Shown: positions 1-9,007, counted from the stretch's first letter. The stretch: 64,000 nt of DNA from an uncultured Kiritimatiellota bacterium (GCA_934635385.1 CAKTZI010000013.1:20160-84159), one strand, 5' to 3'. The notes: a model not told the origin generated them from the letters alone. Numbers and translations are program-made.

Positions 1-803
1 GAATAGACGACCTTGAGCGTCCAGCTCTCCAGCGCGGGCGGATCCGGCTCGACGCCCTCGTAGGCGCGGTCGATCTCGCGCAGCGCCTTGAAGGCGAGGA
101 TGTCGTTCAGCTCGGCCAGGGCCTTCTCGTCCAGCTTCTGGCTCTTCGTGACGTGCCGGCTCTCGGCGGGCACGTTATCGACGGCGACCTTCAGCACACC
201 GTCCGGCGAGAGCGTCATCTCGTATCGGAAGATCTGGTTTTGGTTGGCCTCGACCTTCTCGTAATAGACTTCCTTCACGGTCGGGGCCTCGTCTTCCGGC
301 ACGGCCTGCACGTCCGCCGACGGCTCGCCCGGCGGCGCGACCAGCAGCACGTAGATCGCCGCCGCGCCGACGAGGATCGCGATCGCCCAGAGGATGTTCG
401 CGAGCGGCGAACGCCGCTTCGCGCGCGCGCCCGCCGCCGCCGCGACCGTCTTCTCGCCGAGGCCGAGATCGACCGTGCCCGCCGCCGGCGTCGGCGCGCC
501 CTCGCCGACCACGCGCAGGGTCGTCGTGCCGACGACGATGACGTCGCCGGCCTTCAGGTTCGCCGGCGCGTCGCCGAGCGGACGCCCGTTCAGGGTCGTG
601 CCGTTCGCGCTCGCGAGATCCGTGAGGCGGATGCCGTCCTCGCCGACCGCCTCGAACAGGCAGTGGTTGCGCGAGAGCTCCTCGTCGGGGATGTGGATGT
701 CGTTCGAGGACGAGCGCCCCAGGCGAAGGCCGCCCTGCGGGACGGCGAACCTCTTTCCGGCCAGCGCACCGCTGGCGATTTCGATTTCGGGTCTTTCAGC
801 CAT
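1..803 (-). CDS. FHA-domain membrane protein of the Tad cluster (C-terminus cut by window edge)
   Basis: The reading frame starts at ATG 803 and is still open at position 1, so only about 267 residues are visible. Residues 1-100 form a forkhead-associated domain: a GRSSSNDIHI strand, SRNH in the phosphothreonine-binding loop and SANGTTLNG are all present. After a short linker, one hydrophobic segment (about residues 139-160, ILWAIAILVGAAAIYVLLV) is followed by an acidic, apparently extracytoplasmic domain. The ATG overlaps the tadC stop codon (ATGA), so the two are translationally coupled. FHA domains bind phosphothreonine peptides. Because the pilus ATPase in this window also carries an FHA domain, a role in controlling Tad secretion by Ser/Thr phosphorylation is plausible, but this is inference. 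The function of the C-terminal part is not recognised. Confidence 0.85.
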   Translation of the reverse strand, partial: MAERPEIEIASGALAGKRFAVPQGGLRLGRSSSNDIHIPDEELSRNHCLFEAVGEDGIRLTDLASANGTTLNGRPLGDAPANLKAGDVIVVGTTTLRVVGEGAPTPAAGTVDLGLGEKTVAAAAGARAKRRSPLANILWAIAILVGAAAIYVLLVAPPGEPSADVQAVPEDEAPTVKEVYYEKVEANQNQIFRYEMTLSPDGVLKVAVDNVPAESRHVTKSQKLDEKALAELNDILAFKALREIDRAYEGVEPDPPALESWTLKVVY

Positions 804-1603
804 CAGAAGAATCCTTTCATGGCCTGGCTCAGGACGGGCCCGAGCAGGATGATGAACACGGCAGGAAAAATGCAGAGCATGAGCGGTCCGAGCATCTTCA
901 CGGGGGCCTCGGCCGCCAGCCTCTCGGCCCGGTCGAACCGCCGAGACCGGAGCTGCTCGGACTGGATGCGCAGGATCGCGCCGATCGAGACGCCCAGCTC
1001 GTCCGCCTGAATGAGCGCATAGGCGACGGACTTGAGGTCGCTCTGGCACACGCGCGCGGCCATGTTGCGCAACGCCTCCCTGCGCGACGAGCCGACCTGG
1101 ATCTCCTTCGTCATCCGCAGCAGCTCCTCGTTGAGCGGATCGAGCCGCCGCGACTTGCAGTTGCGCTGCAGCGCGCTGATGAAGTCCATGCCCGCCTCGA
1201 CCGAAAGCGTCAGCAGGTCGAGGACGAACGGCAGCGCCCGCTGGATCGAGAGGTGGCGGCGCTTGCGCGCGCCGTAGAGCCAGAAGTCGGGGACGATCCA
1301 GCCGAGCATCAGCTGCAGCGAGACGAACTCCTCGCCCGACAGGAGACCCTCGAAGCCCGCCTGCACGAGCAGGGCATCGGCGCGCGCGACCGACGCGGCG
1401 AAGAGCGGACGGCGCACGAGGCCGAAGAAGTTCGGCGCAAACGGCAGGAGCGCGCGGAAGAGAAGCGGGATCGACCGCTCCTGCCGCCGCCCGTCCGCCA
1501 GCGTGACGTACGTGACCTCGCCGGCGACAGACGCCAAGTACCAGGCGCATCCCGCCGCCGCGAGCGCCCACATCGCCGTTGTCGCTAGAGAGAGTAAGCT
1601 CAA
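803..1603 (-). CDS. tadC: TadC-like inner-membrane platform protein of a Tad/type IVc pilus
   Basis: This 266-residue protein has the T2SSF fold of Tad platform proteins. There is an N-terminal membrane segment (about residues 7-25), further hydrophobic stretches, a helical central domain (LPFVLDLLTLSVEAGMDF, then RREALRNMAAR and LIQADELG) and a C-terminal membrane segment ending ILLGPVLSQAMKGFF. TadC works with TadB and the ATPase CpaF to assemble Flp-type pili. The chosen start is TTG at 1603; an in-frame ATG lies at 1573 and would remove ten residues. TadB is not adjacent: the upstream gene is rnhB, 16 nt away. The ATPase and CpaB homologues lie 56 kb away at the other end of the window, so the system is split. 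The stop overlaps the next gene. Confidence 0.85.
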   Translation of the reverse strand: MSLLSLATTAMWALAAAGCAWYLASVAGEVTYVTLADGRRQERSIPLLFRALLPFAPNFFGLVRRPLFAASVARADALLVQAGFEGLLSGEEFVSLQLMLGWIVPDFWLYGARKRRHLSIQRALPFVLDLLTLSVEAGMDFISALQRNCKSRRLDPLNEELLRMTKEIQVGSSRREALRNMAARVCQSDLKSVAYALIQADELGVSIGAILRIQSEQLRSRRFDRAERLAAEAPVKMLGPLMLCIFPAVFIILLGPVLSQAMKGFF

Positions 1604-1619
1604 GTCGTCGTTTCTCGCT

Positions 1620-2339
1620 TTATTTCCGCATCACAGGATCAGGGGAGAAATCCCTAAACAGGGGAAAGTCTACCACATTGTGCGGCGGCTTGTCAATGGA
1701 CGCCGCCTGCGCGACGGGGCCGAAGCTGCGGCGGTGTTCGGGACACGGCCCCAGGCGCGCGAGCGCGGCGAGGTGCGCCGGCGTCGGGTAGCCCTTGTGC
1801 TGCGCGAACCCGTAGCCGGGGTAGGCGCGCTCCAGCCGCTCGCAGTCCGCGTCACGCGCCGTCTTCGCGAGAATCGACGCCGCCGCGATGAACAGCGATT
1901 GCGCATCGCCCTTGACGAGGCTCGTCGAACGCGGCAGCGCCGCGACGGGCAGGCCGTCCACGAGAATCGAGACCGACGCCGCCGCGAGACCGGCCGCGCC
2001 GAGCTGCGCGGCGACCTGATCGGCCGCGCGGCGCATCGCGAGGTGCGTCGCGCGCAGGATGTTGAGGCGGTCGATCTCCGCCGGACTCGCCGAGGCGACC
2101 GCCCACGTGCAGTCCGGCGTCGCCTTGATGACCGCCGCGAGCGCGTCGCGCCTCTTCGCGGAGAGCTTCTTCGAGTCGTTGATGGCCGACCAGGCGCCCG
2201 CGAGCAGTTCCGCCGCCCGCGCGAGCGGCACGGACACGGCGGCGGCGTAGACCCCTCCCGCGAGAGGCCCGCGCCCCGCCTCGTCGATCCCCATCACGGG
2301 ATCGCCCGCCACCTGCTCGTGCTTGAGTGTAATGGACAT
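1620..2339 (-). CDS. rnhB: Ribonuclease HII
   Basis: The protein has 239 residues, close to the usual 200-230. RNase HII cleaves the RNA strand of RNA-DNA hybrids, acting at single ribonucleotides in DNA. The signature GIDEAGRGPLAGGVYAAAV near residue 17 carries the catalytic Asp and Glu, INDSKKLSAKRRD follows, and the downstream acidic residues (ILVDGLP; further on SILAKTARD) match the family. It starts at ATG 2339 and ends 16 nt before tadC, so the two may be co-transcribed although their functions are unrelated. A first restriction-modification pair lies immediately upstream. Confidence 0.96.
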   Translation of the reverse strand: MSITLKHEQVAGDPVMGIDEAGRGPLAGGVYAAAVSVPLARAAELLAGAWSAINDSKKLSAKRRDALAAVIKATPDCTWAVASASPAEIDRLNILRATHLAMRRAADQVAAQLGAAGLAAASVSILVDGLPVAALPRSTSLVKGDAQSLFIAAASILAKTARDADCERLERAYPGYGFAQHKGYPTPAHLAALARLGPCPEHRRSFGPVAQAASIDKPPHNVVDFPLFRDFSPDPVMRK

Positions 2340-2361
2340 GACAAGTCAATCGACCTTCTTC

Positions 2362-3576
2362 TCATCCGGCGTCCGTCAGAGAGGCCAGTTGTCTCTGACG
2401 CCGTGCGCGAAAGGCGCCGTTTCTCGCGTTGTCGCGCTTCGTGTAGCGAATGGACCGCTCGATGTCATCGGAGATGTCGATCGCTCTCTGCTGTGCGGCA
2501 CGCTTCCAGCCGCCCTGCAGATAGGCGATCAGCGCCTTGCCAAGGACTTCGCCGAAAACGGTCGGAACGGCATTCCCGACCTGCTGATACTGGTTGGCAA
2601 TCGAGCCCGCGAATTCCCATTCGGGCGGGAATCCCTGCAAGCCGGCGACTTCGCGCAACGTCAGGCGCCGCAACGTGCCGTCCGGCAGACGGATCCAGTC
2701 CTGACTCGACGATCCCGTCACCGTCCGGGCAGGCTTCGACTGGTCTGCGATGAACATCCCCTGCCGATAGCCCCAATGTCCGTTCGGACGCGTCGCCTCT
2801 GCAACGCCCGGACTCTTCAGGCCCTTTCCGTCAGGAATGCCAGAAAGAACTGCGCGCGCTTTTTCCGTCGGCAAGATCCAATGGGACTTGTCCATGTCTG
2901 CCGACGTCTTCAGATAGTCGCCAAGCGTCATCCACCGTGCACGGCGCTCCTTCTCAAACAGGGAGTCAACTGGATGCTCCATGTGCGTCGGCAAGGGGAT
3001 TTCGGGCGCGGCCGCAATCGAAGAGCCGAGAACGAAGCAGCGGACACGCCGCTGCGGCGATCCGTAATCCGCCGAATTGAGGAGACTTGCACGACAGCTG
3101 TAGCCAAGTTCGGCGAACATCTTGAGCAGTCCTTTCAGGACCTCGCCCGGTTCATCTGAATTTCCCTTCGCCGTCACAAGGCCACGAACATTCTCAAAGA
3201 GAAAGACCTTTGGCCTGATTTCCTTGAGCAGCCGCAGATACTCATAGACAAGCGTGCCGCGCTCGTCGAAAATCGAGTCCTGTTTCCCCGCGCTCGAAAA
3301 CGCCTGACACGGCGGCCCGCCCACGAGGCAGTCAACAGTCTTTCGCCGTCCCAGCATGTCCTGTGCAGAGATTTTCCGAATGTCCCCCTGCATGACATTC
3401 GCATGCTGGAAATAGGTTCGATCCGTTCCGGGAATGGCTATTCGCCGCTCCTTCATGTTGCGCACGGTCTCGCAATACGACGGATGTATCTCAAGCGTCG
3501 AAAGAACGTCAAAACCGGCCCGCTCAATGCCGATGTCAAGTCCTCCCGCCCCCGTGAAAATGCTGACCGCCGTCAT
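2362..3576 (-). CDS. DNA (cytosine-5-)-methyltransferase, type II modification enzyme
   Basis: This 404-residue C5 methyltransferase has the motifs in canonical order: SIFTGAGGLDIG (motif I, AdoMet binding), GGPPCQAFS (motif IV with the catalytic cysteine), FENVRGL (motif VI), QRRVR (motif VIII), and the C-terminal GFPPEW and QQVGNAVP (motifs IX-X). It methylates cytosine in a specific site that cannot be read from the sequence. The gene directly upstream, separated by one nucleotide, encodes a PD-(D/E)XK protein, so the two form a restriction-modification pair inserted between rnhB and htpG. Base composition of the pair is visibly less GC-rich than the flanking genes, which suggests horizontal acquisition. 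Confidence 0.95.
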   Translation of the reverse strand: MTAVSIFTGAGGLDIGIERAGFDVLSTLEIHPSYCETVRNMKERRIAIPGTDRTYFQHANVMQGDIRKISAQDMLGRRKTVDCLVGGPPCQAFSSAGKQDSIFDERGTLVYEYLRLLKEIRPKVFLFENVRGLVTAKGNSDEPGEVLKGLLKMFAELGYSCRASLLNSADYGSPQRRVRCFVLGSSIAAAPEIPLPTHMEHPVDSLFEKERRARWMTLGDYLKTSADMDKSHWILPTEKARAVLSGIPDGKGLKSPGVAEATRPNGHWGYRQGMFIADQSKPARTVTGSSSQDWIRLPDGTLRRLTLREVAGLQGFPPEWEFAGSIANQYQQVGNAVPTVFGEVLGKALIAYLQGGWKRAAQQRAIDISDDIERSIRYTKRDNARNGAFRARRQRQLASLTDAG

Positions 3577-3577
3577 T

Positions 3578-4507
3578 TCAATGCGTCCTCAGATAGCGCG
3601 TCAATGCCGCTATGTCATATTCCCAGAAGACGACACCCCCGGCATTGATCAGGGACTCGTACTCTTTCTGCGGCACAAATCCTGACAAGACGACAGCGCA
3701 GACGATGCTTTCGCCAAACCGCTCCTTCCAGTCGTCAAACTTCTCGCGGCATTCCTTGACACGCTTAAATGCATCAATGCGAACGCCGATTGCCTTGGCT
3801 TCGATCAAGAGCAGTTTTCCGCTTCCCTTCAGGCGAACGGCCAGATCGGCCTTTTGGACATTTCGACCCCGGACACGGCATTCGCGGCTATACTGCCCGA
3901 CAAGCAAATCGTCGATTGACGTGACGATTCGCCGCGTCTGCACCGAAACGTAACCCGCCTTGACAATGCCCTCTACGGCCGTCGTCTCCTGGAGTTCCTT
4001 CCGCCAGTTCCGGAATGCCGTTGCCGAATTCTGGTTGGCTATCAGCGAACACGTCCAGCGCTTCGCGTAACTTTCAGCGAGCGAAAGCTCATGGCCCTGC
4101 AAAGTCTCCTGAAGCCACAGAAACCGCTGCGAATCCAAGTAGCGGTTGACCATGCGGCAGATTTCGGGCGCAACGGCCGACAGCGTCTTCCCCTGCCGCC
4201 CTCGATCGACAATGTTTTCCTCGAAGTCAGCCGTCGAAGCAAGCCCCACCAGCTGTCCGAGTTTCATCTGGCTCAGGACCGGGAGCATGCAATAGCGAAG
4301 AACCTTGATGATTCGGCTGTCTTCGAGAAGCATGCGTGGGGTCACTTGGTCGCGAAACCCGTTCGTCTTCCGAAAGGCGATGTCATACAGCGAATCACAT
4401 CGCGTCTCCGAATCCGAATAGAGCTTTTTCGACATCTCGAAAAAGATGTTCGTCTCGAAGCGTTCTGACTTTCTCAGCACGTCGGCGATGCGATCCGCTT
4501 TCTTCAT
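3578..4507 (-). CDS. Probable type II restriction endonuclease (PD-(D/E)XK fold)
   Basis: This 309-residue protein is encoded directly upstream of a cytosine methyltransferase. Near residues 218-237 it contains KADLAVRLKGSGKLLLIEAKA, which fits the D-x(n)-E-x-K catalytic core of PD-(D/E)XK nucleases; downstream helices include KRVKECREKFDDWKERFG. The N-terminal two thirds are helical and would carry DNA recognition. From memory the central part (LPVLSQMKLGQLVGLAS) is reminiscent of the XamI restriction family, but I could not check this. The expected role is cleavage of unmethylated foreign DNA at the site protected by the partner. Start ATG 4507 lies 10 nt from the htpG stop. Confidence 0.75.
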   Translation of the reverse strand: MKKADRIADVLRKSERFETNIFFEMSKKLYSDSETRCDSLYDIAFRKTNGFRDQVTPRMLLEDSRIIKVLRYCMLPVLSQMKLGQLVGLASTADFEENIVDRGRQGKTLSAVAPEICRMVNRYLDSQRFLWLQETLQGHELSLAESYAKRWTCSLIANQNSATAFRNWRKELQETTAVEGIVKAGYVSVQTRRIVTSIDDLLVGQYSRECRVRGRNVQKADLAVRLKGSGKLLLIEAKAIGVRIDAFKRVKECREKFDDWKERFGESIVCAVVLSGFVPQKEYESLINAGGVVFWEYDIAALTRYLRTH

Positions 4508-4517
4508 GACGACACGC

Positions 4518-6437
4518 TTACTTGAGCATCAGGTTCGCAAGAAGCTTCGAGAAGCGCGCGCCGTCCGTGACGGGCGAGCCCTCGGCGATGAGAGCCGAGT
4601 CGTAGAGGAGCGTCACGGCGTCCTTCAGCGCGTCGCCCTCCAGCCCCTTCACCTTCGCGATGAGCGGATGGTTCGGGTTCACCTCCAGGATGCGCTTGTC
4701 GTCCGGCACCTCGTTCTTCATCGCGCGCATCATGCGCACCATCGACGGCGGCAGCGCGTGCTCCTGCGCGACGAGGCAGCACGGCGAGTCGGTGAGGCGC
4801 GTCGAGACACGCACATCCGAGACGGACGCGGCCAGCTCCTTCTTGACGGCCTCGAGGAACGGCTTCAGGTCGGCGGACGCCTTCTCGTTCGCCGCCTTCT
4901 CGGCCTTCTGCTCGTCCTCGCTGCCGAAGGAGACGTCGCCCTTCGCGATGTCGACGAACTTCTTGCCGTCGAACTCGCGCAGCGACTCGGTCAGGTAGTC
5001 GTCCACGGGATCGCAGAAGAGCAGCACGTCGCACCCGTGCTTGCGCGCGGCCTCCAGGACGGGCGACTTGCGCGCGTCCTCCTCGCGCTCGGCGCAGACG
5101 TAGTAGATGTCCTTCTGCGTCGCGGGCATGTCCTTCACGTAGTCCTCCAGGAAGACCCGCTTGCCGGCCTCGGTGCGCGCCGTCGGGTACTTCAGGAGCC
5201 TCTTGATGCGGTCGGCGTGCTCCCAATCGACGTGCACGCCCTCCTTGACGACCGTGCCGAACGCCGACCAGAACTCGTCGTAGCGCTTCGCGTCCTTCTT
5301 CTTCAGGTCCTCGAGCGTCGAGAGAACCTTCGCCGTCACGGCGTCCTTGATCTTCTTGATGACCGCGTCGTCCTGCAGCATCTCGCGCGAGACGTTGAGC
5401 GGCAGGTCGGCGGAATCGACGACGCCCTTCACGAAGCGGAGCCAGCTCGGCAGCAGCATCTCGATGTCGTCGCCGATGAAGACGTTGCGCACGTAGAGCG
5501 AGAGGCCGCGCTTCTGGTTCGGCATGAAGAGCTCCATCGTCGCCTTCTTCGGCAGGAAGAGGAGCGCCTTGAACTCGACCGCGCCCTCGCCGGAGAACGG
5601 GATCGTCTCGAACGGCGCCTCCCAGTCGTGCGTCAGGTGCTTGTAGAACTCGTCGTACTCCTCCTGCTTGACGTCCTTCTTCGCGCGCTTCCAGAGCGCC
5701 ACCATCGTGTTGAGGGGCTTCGCCTCGCGCTCTTCGCGGCGCTTGCGGTCCTCCTCGTTGCGCTTCTTCTCGTCGTCCGTCTTGGCCTCCAGCTCGACGA
5801 CGTTCAGCTCCTTGAAGTAGATCGGGTAGGCGATGAAGTCGGAGTACTTCTTCACGAGTTCCGACACGCGCCAGTAGTCGAGGTATTCGAGCTGGTCGTC
5901 GCGCAGGTGCAGCGTGATGGACGTGCCGGGGAAGTCGCGCGCGCCGTCGGAGATCGTGTAGGAGCCGGACATGTCGGACTCCCACCTGAACGGCGTCTCG
6001 GTGCCGCGCTTGAGCGTCTCGACCGTCACCTTGTCCGCCACCATGAACGCCGCGTAGAAGCCGACGCCGAACTGTCCGATCAGCTCGGGCAGGGACTCGC
6101 CGCCCTTCTCCTTCAGCATCTCTCGGAACTTCTTCGTGCCGGAGCTTGCAATCGTGCCGAGGTTCTGCTCCAGCTCGGCCGCGTCCATGCCCGTGCCGTT
6201 GTCGGAGATCATGAGCGTCTTCGCGGCCTTGTCCGCCGAGATCTGGATCTTCCACTCCGGGTTGTCCGCGACGAGCGACTTGTCCGTCAGCGAAAGGAAC
6301 TTCGCGCGGTCGATCGCGTCGGAGGCGTTGGAAATGAGCTCGCGCAGGAAGATCTCCTTCTTCGAGTAGAGCGAATTGACGACGAGATCGAGCATTTCGG
6401 CGATCTCGGCCTTGAACTGATTGGTCTTCTTTTCCAT
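4518..6437 (-). CDS. htpG: Hsp90-family molecular chaperone HtpG
   Basis: I chose ATG 6437, giving 639 residues beginning MEKKTNQFKAE; the open frame extends 30 codons upstream, but that extension is not family-like. The N-terminal ATPase domain shows the GHKL motifs (ELISNASDAIDRAKF, SDNGTGMD, IGQFGVGFYAAF). The middle domain contains NVFIGDD and LPLNVSREMLQ, where the conserved Arg contacts ATP. The C-terminal dimerisation domain ends KLLANLMLK without the eukaryotic MEEVD tail. HtpG is a cytosolic ATP-dependent chaperone. A charged linker (about residues 216-233, rich in K, E and R) separates the first two domains. A possible -10 (TAGAAT, 6449-6454) lies just upstream but is weaker than other promoters here. 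Confidence 0.97.
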   Translation of the reverse strand: MEKKTNQFKAEIAEMLDLVVNSLYSKKEIFLRELISNASDAIDRAKFLSLTDKSLVADNPEWKIQISADKAAKTLMISDNGTGMDAAELEQNLGTIASSGTKKFREMLKEKGGESLPELIGQFGVGFYAAFMVADKVTVETLKRGTETPFRWESDMSGSYTISDGARDFPGTSITLHLRDDQLEYLDYWRVSELVKKYSDFIAYPIYFKELNVVELEAKTDDEKKRNEEDRKRREEREAKPLNTMVALWKRAKKDVKQEEYDEFYKHLTHDWEAPFETIPFSGEGAVEFKALLFLPKKATMELFMPNQKRGLSLYVRNVFIGDDIEMLLPSWLRFVKGVVDSADLPLNVSREMLQDDAVIKKIKDAVTAKVLSTLEDLKKKDAKRYDEFWSAFGTVVKEGVHVDWEHADRIKRLLKYPTARTEAGKRVFLEDYVKDMPATQKDIYYVCAEREEDARKSPVLEAARKHGCDVLLFCDPVDDYLTESLREFDGKKFVDIAKGDVSFGSEDEQKAEKAANEKASADLKPFLEAVKKELAASVSDVRVSTRLTDSPCCLVAQEHALPPSMVRMMRAMKNEVPDDKRILEVNPNHPLIAKVKGLEGDALKDAVTLLYDSALIAEGSPVTDGARFSKLLANLMLK

Positions 6438-6498
6438 GGCGAATGCGTATTCTAGGTTCAAGCCTTCATGTTTCTTTTCAGGTGACGTGCGCCGTCCG

Positions 6499-7632
6499 TC
6501 ACTTCGCGGCGTCGAAGTGGCGCGCAATGGCGTCGTAGCCGAGCATCATGCGCTCCGGCAGCTTGCCGTAGAGCCGGTAGTAGTCGGCGACGACGGGCAG
6601 GCAGCGCGCCTTCCACTTCGCCGCCGTGTTGAGCGCGATGGACTCCAGCTTGTGGTGCGCGAACGGGTTCGCGAAGCGCTCCAGCACGGACTCGGCGTAG
6701 TCGATCTTCTCCGTGTTCGGCAGGTCGACCGTCGGGAAGATCTCGTCGAAGATCACCTGGCGGAGGAAGAGGTTGAGTTCCTTGTCCTCGATGCACTGCG
6801 CGACTTCGGTGAAGCCGCGCTCCAGGCCGAGGTAGACGAGCGTCGTGTGCGCCGCGTTGAGGAAGCGCACCTTGCGCGTGCGGTATGGCTGCATGTCCTG
6901 CGTGTAGACGACGTTGACGCCGGCCGCCTTGAGCGGCAGTTCCGCCTCCAGGTCGAAGTCCGCCGGATGCTCGACGACGAAGAAGTGGAACGGCTCGCCG
7001 CAGACGAGCACTTCGTCCTTCTCGCCGAGCTCCTTCGCGTAGCGCTCCGCCGACTCCGGGTCAGGCCGCCCCGCGACGATGCGGTCGACGAGCGTCGAGC
7101 AGAAGACGCATTCCTCGTCGAGCCACTTCAGGATCGCCGGGTCGTCGATGTACTTCTTCGTGCAGGCCTTGAGCTTGTCGCCGTTGTGCTCGATGAGCTC
7201 GCAGGGGATGAAGACGAAGCCCGGCAGCTTCGCCCGACAGCGCGCCGTGACGAGACGCGCGACCTTCGCCGGGAAGGTGTCCGCGCCCTTCACGTACTGG
7301 ATGCCGGCCTCGGTCGTGTTGGAGACGACGAAGCGGATCGACGGGTCGGCCGCGTACTTCTCCAGGTTCTGCGCGACGTCCACGCCCTTGACGCAGGTGA
7401 TCTCCTCAAGATCCTCGACCGTGCGGCCCTTGACGAGCCCCCGGAGGCACGTGTGGTACCTGCCGCCGCGCGCGTTCAGGATCTTCGACGGCACGGACAG
7501 CTCCTCGCCGATGGGCTGGATGATCTGGACGGCGCCGTCGAACCCGGCCTTGTCGTTCATCCGCTGGACCATCCAGTCGATGAAACACCTGAGGAAGTTG
7601 CCCTCCCCGAACTGCAGGACTTTCGTTTCCAT
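6499..7632 (-). CDS. uxaB: Tagaturonate reductase-like dehydrogenase, C-terminally short
   Basis: This 377-residue member of the mannitol dehydrogenase/UxaB family would reduce D-tagaturonate with NADH in galacturonate breakdown. Family landmarks are QFGEGNFLRCFIDW (nucleotide-binding N-terminus), FVVSNTTEAGI, IPCELIEHNGD, FCSTLVDRIVAG and RKVRFLNAAHT (catalytic Lys and His region). Escherichia coli UxaB is about 483 residues. Here the protein begins almost at the QFGEGN strand and stops at the point corresponding to roughly 85 residues before the usual end. Because htpG starts 62 nt downstream there is no room for the missing part. It is either a naturally short variant or a decayed gene. 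The start codon ATG 7632 is preceded by a purine-rich tract. Confidence 0.8.
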   Translation of the reverse strand: METKVLQFGEGNFLRCFIDWMVQRMNDKAGFDGAVQIIQPIGEELSVPSKILNARGGRYHTCLRGLVKGRTVEDLEEITCVKGVDVAQNLEKYAADPSIRFVVSNTTEAGIQYVKGADTFPAKVARLVTARCRAKLPGFVFIPCELIEHNGDKLKACTKKYIDDPAILKWLDEECVFCSTLVDRIVAGRPDPESAERYAKELGEKDEVLVCGEPFHFFVVEHPADFDLEAELPLKAAGVNVVYTQDMQPYRTRKVRFLNAAHTTLVYLGLERGFTEVAQCIEDKELNLFLRQVIFDEIFPTVDLPNTEKIDYAESVLERFANPFAHHKLESIALNTAAKWKARCLPVVADYYRLYGKLPERMMLGYDAIARHFDAAK

Positions 7633-7684
7633 GTGATTTTCTCCTTGTTTTTCTTTATTTTTTCTTTATTGGGATTTCGTTTCT

Positions 7685-8881
7685 TTACAGGACCTTCTTC
7701 AGCCGCTCGATCGCCGCGAGGACGTTTGCGCGCGAGTTGAACGCGCTGATGCGGATGTAGCCCTCGCCCGCCGCGCCGAAGCCGGCGCCCGGCGTCGTGA
7801 CGACGTTCGCCTCCTTCAGGAGCCGGTCGAAGAACGCCCAGCTGTCGCCCTTCACGTCCACCCAGAGGTACGGCGAGTCCGTCCCGCCCGTCACCGCGTA
7901 GCCGAGGGCGAGCATCGCCTCCTTCATGAGGCGGGCGTTTTCGAGGTAGAAGTCGATCGTCGCCTTCGTCTCCGCCTGGCCTTCCGGCGAGTAGACGGCT
8001 TCCGCGCCGCGCTGCGTCAGGTAGGACGCCCCGTTGAACTTCGTCGTCTGGCGGCGCGTCCACATCGGGCGGAGCGGCACGGCCGTGCCGTCGGCCGTGT
8101 ACGCGACGAGCCCGTCGGGCACGACCGTGTAGCCGCAGCGGATGCCGGTGAAGCCCGCCGTCTTCGAGTACGAGCGGATCTCGACGGCGCATGTCTTCGC
8201 GCCCGCGCACTCGTAGATCGAGTGGGGGATGCCCGGTGTGCGGATGAACGCCTCGTAGGCCGAGTCGAAGACGATGAGCGCCCTCTTCGCGTTCGCCCAG
8301 TCGACCCACGCCTGCAGCTGGGCCTTCGTCGCGACCGCACCCGTCGGGTTGTTCGGGTAGCAGAGGTAGACGATGTCCGCCGCGCAGCCGTCCGGCCCCG
8401 GCACGAAGCCGTTCGCCTTCGTGCACGGCAGGAGCTGGATGTCATGCCGCCCAGCCATCACGTTCGTGTCGACGTAGACGGGGTAGACGGGATCGCCGAC
8501 GGCGACCTTGACGTCCGCGCCGAACAGCTCCTGGAAGTTGCCGCAGTCGCACTTCGCGCCGTCCGAGACGAGGATCTCGTCCGCCGAGATGTCGATGCCG
8601 CGCGCCCGGAAGTCGACTGCCGCGATCTTCTCGCGCAGGAAGGCGTAGCCCTGTTCGGGGCCGTAGCCGTAGAACTTCTCGCCCTTGCCGGCCTCGTCGT
8701 CCACGGCCTTGTGCAGCGCGGCGATGACGCTCGGCGCGAGCGGCTCGGTCACGTCGCCGATGCCGAGGCGGATGACCTGCGCCTCCGGGTGCGCGGCCTG
8801 GTGGGCCGCGACGCGGTGGGCGATCTCGGCAAAGAGATAGGTTGGCTTGATCTGGGCGTAATTCTCGTTGACGTGTAGCAT
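7685..8881 (-). CDS. dapL: LL-diaminopimelate aminotransferase
   Basis: I use ATG 8881 (398 residues, starting MLHVNENYAQIKPTYLF), because this matches the family start; the frame is open 40 codons further. The enzyme converts tetrahydrodipicolinate to LL-diaminopimelate in one PLP- and glutamate-dependent step, feeding lysine and peptidoglycan synthesis. Evidence includes RLGIGDVTEPL, CYPNNPTGAV and SYSKTAGFTGIRCGY, where the Lys forms the Schiff base and the Arg binds carboxylate. DapL is typical of plants, chlamydiae and several PVC bacteria, so it supports the taxonomic inference. A strong extended -10 box sits 55 nt upstream of the start. Confidence 0.96.
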   Translation of the reverse strand: MLHVNENYAQIKPTYLFAEIAHRVAAHQAAHPEAQVIRLGIGDVTEPLAPSVIAALHKAVDDEAGKGEKFYGYGPEQGYAFLREKIAAVDFRARGIDISADEILVSDGAKCDCGNFQELFGADVKVAVGDPVYPVYVDTNVMAGRHDIQLLPCTKANGFVPGPDGCAADIVYLCYPNNPTGAVATKAQLQAWVDWANAKRALIVFDSAYEAFIRTPGIPHSIYECAGAKTCAVEIRSYSKTAGFTGIRCGYTVVPDGLVAYTADGTAVPLRPMWTRRQTTKFNGASYLTQRGAEAVYSPEGQAETKATIDFYLENARLMKEAMLALGYAVTGGTDSPYLWVDVKGDSWAFFDRLLKEANVVTTPGAGFGAAGEGYIRISAFNSRANVLAAIERLKKVL

Positions 8882-8936
8882 GATGTCTGGATGTCCTTGG
8901 TCTGTCCCCGCCGTCCAAGCGGAGACGTAGGTGCAG

Positions 8937-8945
8937 ATTATACCA
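8937..8945 (-). promoter_or_regulatory. Extended -10 promoter of dapL
   Basis: Read on the minus strand the site is TGGTATAAT, with T-rich sequence just upstream. It lies 55 nt before the dapL ATG. No convincing -35 box is seen. Confidence 0.7.
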
Positions 8946-8984
8946 TAAATGCGACCGTCCCTGCGCACACGGCAGACAAATTTA

Positions 8985-8993
8985 TGATATACT
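8985..8993 (+). promoter_or_regulatory. Extended -10 promoter of tRNA-Thr
   Basis: TGATATACT on the plus strand, 14 nt before the first base of the tRNA. It belongs to the same TGnTATA(A/C)T family as the protein-gene promoters. Confidence 0.7.
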
Positions 8994-9007
8994 ATGCGCA
9001 TTGCCCT

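Noticed and set aside
6449..6454. TAGAAT as -10 of htpG
   Set aside because: It lacks the TGn extension and a -35 box seen or expected at other promoters; too weak to list as a feature.
4446..6455. Plus-strand frame of 669 codons over htpG
   Set aside because: It mirrors htpG codon positions exactly and contains no recognisable protein.
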